9,380 nt of DNA from Nitrososphaerota archaeon. GTDB taxonomy: Archaea; Thermoproteota; Nitrososphaeria; Nitrososphaerales; Nitrosopumilaceae. Positions 5,284 through 9,380 of this stretch are shown piece after piece. The position numbers were made by a program, and so were the translations under genes. Every line of letters begins with the position of its first letter. The first letter of the stretch is position 1. The notes beneath the pieces are model-generated. The model saw only the letters and a list, made by a program, of their open reading frames with translations. It ran no database searches and was not told the DNA's origin. Location: assembly GCA_002698885.1 (NCBI GenBank), contig PAAH01000030.1, positions 7,709 through 17,088 on the forward strand, written 5' to 3'.

Positions 5284-5988
5284 TTGATTGATGTAATTTC
5301 AAAATCTAAAATTATTGTTCTAAAGCCAGCTTTAGACTATGATGAAATTGTGGATATGGTTGAATCTAGAAAAGTAAAAGTATTTCAAACTTTACTACAA
5401 AAACCTAAAAGAAGTGATATACACATTCATTCAACTAAATTGTTTTTTGAAGCGTTTTTACTTCTATCAGGCAAGTACACTGCAGATTTTATCCGTGAAG
5501 CAGACCATATTTTAACAGTAGACAAAAATGTTAAAGAATTGATCATTGATGGACAGACTTATCCTATCCTAGAAAAAAAAGGTGTTTTAAGTAAATTAGG
5601 ACCTAATCGCAAGAATAAAGTCAGTTTAGAAGTACAGGAGAGGTTGATTATTGAAAATGAAGACGATATAGCATTTGATCATCATGGAAAAGAGGTTAAT
5701 CTTCCGTATAAAACCACTGCCAAATTAATTGAGAAATACCCAAAAAGAATTTTGGATGATAATAAAGATAATGTAAAAAAGCCAGAAATAACAATTGATG
5801 GTGCAATAAAGAAATTAGTTTCAAAATTAAAAAAACCTGCAGAGTCTGGAATCAAGTCATTAAAGGAGAATGTTAAGATAAATGAAATTCTAGAAGTGTA
5901 TGTACCAATTTATGAATCTAGGCTTATAGGACCAAAAAAGAAAATTAAATTATTAAGAATAGACGCAGTTAGGAAAAAGATTCTTTAA
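5284..5988 (+). CDS. Unrecognised 234-residue protein
   Basis: I do not recognise this protein. It appears soluble, with no membrane helix, and is rich in Lys, Ile, Asp and Glu. An N-terminal alpha/beta part (residues 1-100) includes KPALDYDEIVDMVESRK, KPKRSDIHIHSTKLFFEAFL and LSGKYTADFIREADHIL. A highly charged middle follows (about 110-195, with Lys-rich helices), then a C-terminal strand-like stretch VYVPIYESRLIGPKKKIKLL ending RIDAVRKKIL. The pattern of aromatic-Pro strands followed by Ile-Asp-Ala-Val recurs in several archaeal proteins, but I cannot name a family. The start is TTG at 5284: an in-frame TAA lies at 5269-5271 and the next Met is 24 residues on. A TATA-like element stands 26-35 bases upstream. 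Its stop directly abuts the stop of the convergent TPR gene. Confidence 0.75.
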   Translation: MIDVISKSKIIVLKPALDYDEIVDMVESRKVKVFQTLLQKPKRSDIHIHSTKLFFEAFLLLSGKYTADFIREADHILTVDKNVKELIIDGQTYPILEKKGVLSKLGPNRKNKVSLEVQERLIIENEDDIAFDHHGKEVNLPYKTTAKLIEKYPKRILDDNKDNVKKPEITIDGAIKKLVSKLKKPAESGIKSLKENVKINEILEVYVPIYESRLIGPKKKIKLLRIDAVRKKIL

Positions 5989-6813
5989 TTATTTTACAAT
6001 ATCTTCAAATTCTGGAGTTCCAAGTAATCTATCAAAAGCTTTTTCCTCCACTGCCCATTTTTTTATTTCTTTAGAACGTTTTGTAGCTAGTCGTAAGAGT
6101 TCCAATGCTTCTCCTGTTTCATCTAAGGCAGCCTTACTTCTTGCTTTTGCATATATTACATTTGCATTATCTCTGAATTTTTCATATTTCTTTAGAATGT
6201 TATCAAATACTTTTACTGCCTGTTCATGTCTACCAAGCTCTGCAAGTTGTATTCCCGTCTGGAAATATGCATCGAGATGATTTCTGTTATTTCTATATAC
6301 ATTTTGAAAGCAGTTTAATGCTTCTTCATGTCTCTTCATTTTTCCAAGAACTATTCCCTTGTAAAATCTTGGATTATCCTTTTTTGGATCTAGTGTAATT
6401 GCGTCATCTAGACATTTCAATGCTTCATCCGGCCGTAATTTTTTATCTAGTAATACACCTTTGTTATAATGCGCAGCAGCATATTTTTTATCTGCATTTA
6501 TTGCTTTATCATACCATTCTAATGCTTCATCAGTATCACCAAGTTCAGCCATTGCTATTGCTCTGTTATTGTACGACGGTGCATCTTTTGGATTAATCTC
6601 TATTACTTTATCGAAACTTGTAATCGCATCTTGATATTTTCGCATTTGATTTAAGGCGAGTCCGTAATTATACAGAGCTGTAGTATTTTTCGGATCAGAT
6701 TTTAATGCTTTTTTAAACAAATTTGCAGCGGTTTTAGGTTGATTCTCCTGTAACATAGCCAGCCCTTGATACACATAATCCTCAGGTTTTTTTGAGTTTC
6801 CAAACAATCCCAT
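5989..6813 (-). CDS. Tetratricopeptide repeat protein with an MGLF N-terminus
   Basis: A 274-residue TPR protein. Seven 34-residue repeats follow from about residue 12 to 249; repeats 1-6 match the TPR pattern well (for example ALYNYGLALNQMRKYQDAI and SYNNRAIAMAELGDTDEAL), and the seventh (about 216-249) is divergent. A capping segment with FDRLLGTPEFEDIV closes the protein. TPR arrays form a superhelix that binds peptides, so it is likely a scaffold or adaptor; the partner is unknown. No signal peptide or membrane helix is present. The N-terminus MGLFGNSKKP matches the zinc-finger proteins of this window. The gene follows the AMMECR1 gene by 21 bp on the same strand, pointing to one operon. 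A TATA-like stretch in that gap is not convincing. The ATG at 6811-6813 is supported by the shared MGLF start. Confidence 0.9.
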   Translation of the reverse strand: MGLFGNSKKPEDYVYQGLAMLQENQPKTAANLFKKALKSDPKNTTALYNYGLALNQMRKYQDAITSFDKVIEINPKDAPSYNNRAIAMAELGDTDEALEWYDKAINADKKYAAAHYNKGVLLDKKLRPDEALKCLDDAITLDPKKDNPRFYKGIVLGKMKRHEEALNCFQNVYRNNRNHLDAYFQTGIQLAELGRHEQAVKVFDNILKKYEKFRDNANVIYAKARSKAALDETGEALELLRLATKRSKEIKKWAVEEKAFDRLLGTPEFEDIVK

Positions 6814-6834
6814 GGTTATACTAAAATTTGTTCT

Positions 6835-7443
6835 CTATTGAAACTTTTCTCGAACAATTTCACCATTAGGTAGTATTTCACGAAATATTATTCCTTGAAA
6901 TTTAGATATTTTCGTATCTTTATCTTTCCAGGAACCATTAGGCAGACCTGCTTTATGACATGTGTGATTTAAAAAATCTACAACGTCCCAGTTGTATTCA
7001 ACAGGAACCTGTGGTAAAAGTAATCCGGATTGGGAATCTTTTTCAATTATTAAACCATCTCTACCAATTTTAACCTCTTGAATAATTTCTTCTGGTGAAC
7101 TTGTAGAAATTTCTTCGGCGTCGCTAAGTACAGTTACTTCAAAAACTAAATTGTTTAATTCATTTTGTGTAATAGATGGAAATCTAGGATCCTCTGTTGA
7201 CGCAGAAATGGCTGCATCAGTTAGTGCATCTGATAGTTTTTTTATCGCAAATGGAAACCCAATGCATCCTCGAAGTCCTGATTTATCGTTAATGGTAACA
7301 AATACACCTGCATTAAAACTAAATTTTTCTTTAAAATCATGATCAAAGATTTTAGTATTGTTTGTAAGATACTTTGTGACAACAGTTCTTGCCATCTTTA
7401 CCAGGATCGTTCCATCATCATCTGAAATATTTTGAAAGTTCAT
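6835..7443 (-). CDS. amrA: AMMECR1 domain protein (AmrA-type)
   Basis: A 202-residue AMMECR1-domain protein (TIGR00296-like). The family signature LRGCIGFP is at residues 57-64, and other typical parts are seen: DPRFPSITQNEL, FEVTVLS, GRDGLIIE and GLLLPQVPVEYNWD. The length is typical for archaeal members. In many archaea and bacteria AMMECR1, Memo and a radical SAM enzyme occur together (AmmeMemoRadiSam). Here the radical SAM gene is divergent across a 52-bp gap; Memo is not in the window. The biochemical role is not firmly established, though the invariant Cys in RGCIG suggests a catalytic or carrier role. The ATG at 7441-7443 has a TATA-like GAATATAAC 24-32 bases upstream. The TPR gene follows 21 bp downstream. 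Symbol assigned from family naming. Confidence 0.9.
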   Translation of the reverse strand: MNFQNISDDDGTILVKMARTVVTKYLTNNTKIFDHDFKEKFSFNAGVFVTINDKSGLRGCIGFPFAIKKLSDALTDAAISASTEDPRFPSITQNELNNLVFEVTVLSDAEEISTSSPEEIIQEVKIGRDGLIIEKDSQSGLLLPQVPVEYNWDVVDFLNHTCHKAGLPNGSWKDKDTKISKFQGIIFREILPNGEIVREKFQ

Positions 7444-7456
7444 TTAGTTAAATTAC

Positions 7457-7475
7457 TAACATTAATGTTATATTC
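7457..7475. promoter_or_regulatory. Divergent promoter with shared TATA box and 14-bp palindrome
   Basis: In the 52-bp gap between the AMMECR1 ATG (7443) and the radical SAM ATG (7496), GTTATATTC at 7467-7475 lies 21-29 bases before the plus-strand start and, as GAATATAAC, 24-32 bases before the minus-strand start. One TATA box could thus serve both genes. Overlapping it is the perfect palindrome TAACATTAATGTTA at 7457-7470, a possible binding site for a dimeric regulator acting on both genes. The operator role is an inference. Confidence 0.5.
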
Positions 7476-7495
7476 AAAAATTACTTTTGATTATC

Positions 7496-8554
7496 ATGGG
7501 CAAAGAAGCCACACTGTATGAAAAACTATCAGATAACAAAGTCAAATGTACCGCATGTGCTAGATATTGTGAAATTGGTAAAGATCAGATTGGCCTTTGT
7601 GGAATTCGTGGAAATGAAAACGGCAAGTTACAATTATTTGTGTATGGAAAGGTTATTGCAGGTAATGTTGATCCAATTGAAAAAAAACCTGTTATACATT
7701 ATTACCCAGGAAGCCAAATCTATTCTATAGCAACTACTGGTTGTAATTGGCTTTGTAAATACTGTCAGAATTCTGATATTAGTCAAAGAAGAAAAGTTGA
7801 GGGAATTGATATGACGCCTGATGAAGTTGCTAATAGAGCATTCCAATATGGTGCACATGGTATTGCATATACGTATAATGAACCATCTATTTTTATCGAG
7901 TTTGCGCGTGACTGTGGAATTGCTGCACACAAAAAAGGATTATTCAACGTTTTTGTATCAAATGGTTATGACACACCAGAAACTGTTTCTATGATGAATG
8001 ATTTTTTAGATTGTATTACTGTTGATTTTAAAGGAAGTGCAGAACCTGAATTTACAAAAAAATTTATTGCTGTTCCAGATCCACAACCAATATTTGATTC
8101 CTTAATTGAAATTCGTGACAAGACTAACATTCATGTAGAAATTACTGATCTAATTGTGCCTCAAGTTGGTGACAGTTTAGAATATGCTAAGAAACTATCA
8201 AAGTTTGTACTAGATGAATTTGGACCTGAAATGCCAGTTCATTTTTTGCGATTTCACCCAGATTATAAAATGATGGAGTATGAATCCACACCAATTAAAA
8301 CTCTCGAGAATCATTATACTATAGCAAAAGATGTTGGTTTGAAGTATGTATATTTAGGAAACGTACCAGGACATCCTTGGGAGCATACGTATTGTTCTGA
8401 ATGTAATGAGATTGTAGTAAAACGTTATGGGTTTGATATCAAAGGTTGGTTTCTTGATGAAAAAAATAATTGTAAATTTTGTGGTAATCCAATTCCTATT
8501 ATTGGAAAATTGCAGAAAGAGTATAAACAGCAGCGTTTTCAATTTCTTCATTAA
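7496..8554 (+). CDS. amrS: AmmeMemoRadiSam system radical SAM enzyme (AmrS-type)
   Basis: A 352-residue radical SAM enzyme. The cluster-binding motif is C83-x3-C87-x2-C90 in TTGCNWLCKYCQN. Before it is an N-terminal cysteine set (C18, C21, C25, C35) and after the barrel a C-terminal pair of CxxC motifs (YCSEC and NCKFC), likely a zinc or rubredoxin-like site. Further family traits are AYTYNEPSIF, NVFVSNGY, HFLRFHPDYKM and GNVPGHPWEHTYC. This matches the radical SAM member of the AmmeMemoRadiSam group, related in sequence to pyruvate formate-lyase-activating enzymes, but no glycyl radical enzyme is nearby. The ATG at 7496 gives MGKEATLYEK and fits the TATA box 21-29 bases upstream; a TTG three codons earlier is less likely. 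The divergent AMMECR1 gene is its expected partner. The reaction is unproven. Confidence 0.92.
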   Translation: MGKEATLYEKLSDNKVKCTACARYCEIGKDQIGLCGIRGNENGKLQLFVYGKVIAGNVDPIEKKPVIHYYPGSQIYSIATTGCNWLCKYCQNSDISQRRKVEGIDMTPDEVANRAFQYGAHGIAYTYNEPSIFIEFARDCGIAAHKKGLFNVFVSNGYDTPETVSMMNDFLDCITVDFKGSAEPEFTKKFIAVPDPQPIFDSLIEIRDKTNIHVEITDLIVPQVGDSLEYAKKLSKFVLDEFGPEMPVHFLRFHPDYKMMEYESTPIKTLENHYTIAKDVGLKYVYLGNVPGHPWEHTYCSECNEIVVKRYGFDIKGWFLDEKNNCKFCGNPIPIIGKLQKEYKQQRFQFLH

Positions 8555-8580
8555 ATTTCTAGTATTATTGTTAATTGGTA

Positions 8581-8676
8581 TTAATTTGATTTATAACAAC
8601 TACATTTCTTTGCTTTATGCCTGACACATCCTATTAATCTGTGATCTACACATCCACATATTGGGCATTTTTTCAT
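8581..8676 (-). CDS. 31-residue Cys-rich mini-protein
   Basis: An open frame from ATG at 8674-8676 to TAA at 8581-8583 encodes 31 residues with six cysteines (4, 7, 9, 17, 25, 27) and two histidines (12, 20), beginning MKKCPICGCVDH and ending KKCSCYKSN. The CPxCGC knuckle and the later CSC suggest a compact zinc or metal site. It is converge-oriented to the radical SAM gene, ending 26 bp after that gene's stop. Chance production of such an ordered Cys pattern directly after an ATG seems unlikely, but the small size means conservation must decide. No family is recognised. It could be a metallothionein-like or zinc-ribbon mini-protein. Confidence 0.5.
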   Translation of the reverse strand: MKKCPICGCVDHRLIGCVRHKAKKCSCYKSN

Positions 8677-8770
8677 ATGTAATTACTGTATATCCACTCA
8701 AAATAACCTTGACTAATACATAATGTTCAACAAAATTAACTTGTAAATTACTAAACTAACTAAAGTAATT

Positions 8771-8959
8771 TTGCGCAAAATAATAATCAAGCTGAATGAA
8801 AGAGATTATTTGAATTTTCTTTTAGAGTCAAATGAGCATGGGCTAACTGCAGAGGAACAAATTCATGAAATAATTAATTATTATATATTAATTAGAAAAC
8901 GACGAGCAAAAATCCAATTTAAAAAGAATAGTTTTTCATCGCTTAGCGATAATCCATAA
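8771..8959 (+). CDS. 62-residue ribbon-helix-helix-like protein
   Basis: A 62-residue basic protein. An N-terminal strand RKIIIKL is followed by a helix NERDYLNFLLESNEHG, then TAEEQIHEIINYYILI and a basic tail with RKRRAKIQFKK. This order (strand, helix, turn, helix) resembles ribbon-helix-helix DNA-binding proteins, and the basic tail suits nucleic-acid binding. The only usable start is TTG at 8771, as no other Met occurs and no in-frame ATG is near. A weak TATA-like TTGTAAATTA lies about 21-30 bases upstream. The gene ends one base before the stop of the convergent finger gene. The fold is inferred from pattern only; a non-DNA-binding helical protein is possible. Confidence 0.62.
   Translation: MRKIIIKLNERDYLNFLLESNEHGLTAEEQIHEIINYYILIRKRRAKIQFKKNSFSSLSDNP
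8938..8950. repeat. 13-bp inverted repeat at the 3' end of the ribbon-helix-helix gene
   Basis: ATCGCTTAGCGAT has 6-bp perfect arms around a single T and lies just before the stop of the plus-strand gene and beyond the stop of the convergent finger gene. The tiny loop makes a hairpin weak, and no long T run follows it on the plus strand. It could be a protein site or part of a bidirectional end signal, but chance is quite possible. Confidence 0.25.
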
Positions 8960-8960
8960 A

Positions 8961-9155
8961 TCACCTACATTGCTTCTTATGCCTTCGTAAGTCCTCTGGG
9001 TCAGGAAATTCCTTTCCACAAACTCTACATTTATCATTTTTCTTATCATGTGCAATTTTTTGATGCCTCTTTAATCTCTCAGAACTATGAAGTTCACTTC
9101 CACATTTTTTACATTTAGTGCCGCTTTCTACTGTATTTCTAGTGAATAATCCCAA
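8961..9155 (-). CDS. 64-residue double zinc-finger protein with an MGLF N-terminus
   Basis: A 64-residue protein with two fingers. The first is C2H2: C15, C18, H31, H36. The second is C2HC: C43, C46, H59, C63, again with twelve residues between the pairs. The start must be TTG at 9153-9155, as no Met codon exists in the frame; it restores the N-terminus MGLF seen in four other proteins here. A TATA-like TTTTAATATG lies about 19-28 bases upstream on the minus strand. Its first 37 residues match the single-finger protein at 2747-2917 at 21 positions without gaps, so they are paralogues. The finger arrays are eukaryote-like; the target, whether nucleic acid or protein, is unknown. The stop faces that of the ribbon-helix-helix gene with one base between. 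Confidence 0.83.
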   Translation of the reverse strand: MGLFTRNTVESGTKCKKCGSELHSSERLKRHQKIAHDKKNDKCRVCGKEFPDPEDLRRHKKQCR

Positions 9156-9218
9156 CCCTCAGTATAGGTAATACATATTAAAATTATTTTCTAATTTAAA
9201 ACTCAAATCGAAGAAATT

Positions 9219-9380
9219 TTATTTGTATAAGTCAAATTCTGGGCTTCTTTTTTGTGCTTTAACTTCATCCATAACAGCTTTTACTACTTCAGTATGATTA
9301 TATGTCAAGTGTCTAAGAAATCTAGATGATATTTCGGCTCTAGTTTCATCATCAGCAAATATCATTTCTTCGGAATTAAA
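9219..9380 (-). CDS. 3' part of an unrecognised small protein gene
   Basis: A minus-strand frame runs open from the window edge to TAA at 9219-9221, giving 53 visible residues. It includes FADDETRAEISSRFLRHL and HTEVVKAVMDEVKAQ and ends SPEFDLYK. An in-frame ATG at 9363-9365 would give a complete 48-residue protein, but the frame continues upstream to the edge, so the start cannot be fixed. The sequence is charged and looks mostly helical, with no Cys, His cluster or membrane helix. I do not recognise the family. It lies 63 bp upstream of the finger gene on the same strand, which has its own TATA-like box in that gap. Confidence 0.6.
   Translation of the reverse strand, partial: FNSEEMIFADDETRAEISSRFLRHLTYNHTEVVKAVMDEVKAQKRSPEFDLYK

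Noticed and set aside
8870..8895. Dense TTAATTA/TATATTA palindromic stretch.
   Set aside because: It lies inside the ribbon-helix-helix-like reading frame and is explained by Asn, Tyr, Ile and Leu codons in an AT-rich genome.
179..9155. MGLF N-termini as N-myristoylation sites.
   Set aside because: Gly2 fits formally, but no archaeal N-myristoyltransferase is known to me and the position-6 Ser/Thr preference is not met in these proteins.
1..9380. CRISPR arrays, tRNA/rRNA genes, insertion sequences, phage genes or toxin-antitoxin loci.
   Set aside because: No regular repeat-spacer series, cloverleaf, transposase motif or terminal inverted repeat was seen; the small ribbon-helix-helix-like proteins have no adjacent toxin-like gene.

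Overview
The window looks like a chromosomal segment of an ammonia-oxidising archaeon of the Nitrososphaerota (Thaumarchaeota), most like the marine Nitrosopumilus group. The evidence is an AT-rich sequence, an archaeal-type RNA polymerase subunit Rpo12, a DnaJ-ferredoxin fusion of the kind reported from Thaumarchaeota, an AMMECR1 plus AmmeMemoRadiSam radical SAM pair, a 3-hydroxyacyl-CoA dehydrogenase that suits the 3-hydroxypropionate/4-hydroxybutyrate carbon cycle, TATA-like boxes 25-30 bp before start codons (leaderless transcripts), and many TTG starts. It is an ordinary, densely packed chromosome with no phage, transposon, CRISPR or RNA gene that I can see.

Layout. 1-182: 3' end of rpo12 (+). 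179-979: three minus-strand small genes (ribbon-helix-helix-like, triple zinc-ribbon, double C2H2 finger). 1057-2698: a TIGR00725/SLOG-type Rossmann protein (+) converging on a 3-hydroxyacyl-CoA dehydrogenase (-). 2747-3656: a 56-residue C2H2 finger, a one-pass membrane protein and a HIT protein, all plus. 3653-5201: DnaJ-ferredoxin, then two translationally coupled cupins, all minus. 5284-5988: an unrecognised 234-residue protein (+). 5989-7443: AMMECR1 then a TPR protein (-). 7496-8554: the radical SAM partner of AMMECR1, divergent from it. 8581-9380: a 31-residue Cys-rich protein (-), a ribbon-helix-helix protein (+), another C2H2 finger protein (-), and the 3' end of an unknown gene (-). 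No gene-free stretch reaches 300 bases.

The most striking feature is that five otherwise different proteins in 9.4 kb start with the same residues, Met-Gly-Leu-Phe: three C2H2 finger proteins, the triple zinc-ribbon protein and the TPR protein. The codons differ at synonymous sites, so the constraint is on the protein. Three of the five are eukaryote-like C2H2 finger proteins, and two of these are clearly paralogues. I read this as a dispersed family sharing an N-terminal tag of unknown role, and it is the best candidate here for an undescribed system. Other points of note are nearly zero-length convergent gene ends, about 50-bp divergent promoters that seem to share one TATA box, and very small Cys-rich or DNA-binding-like proteins.
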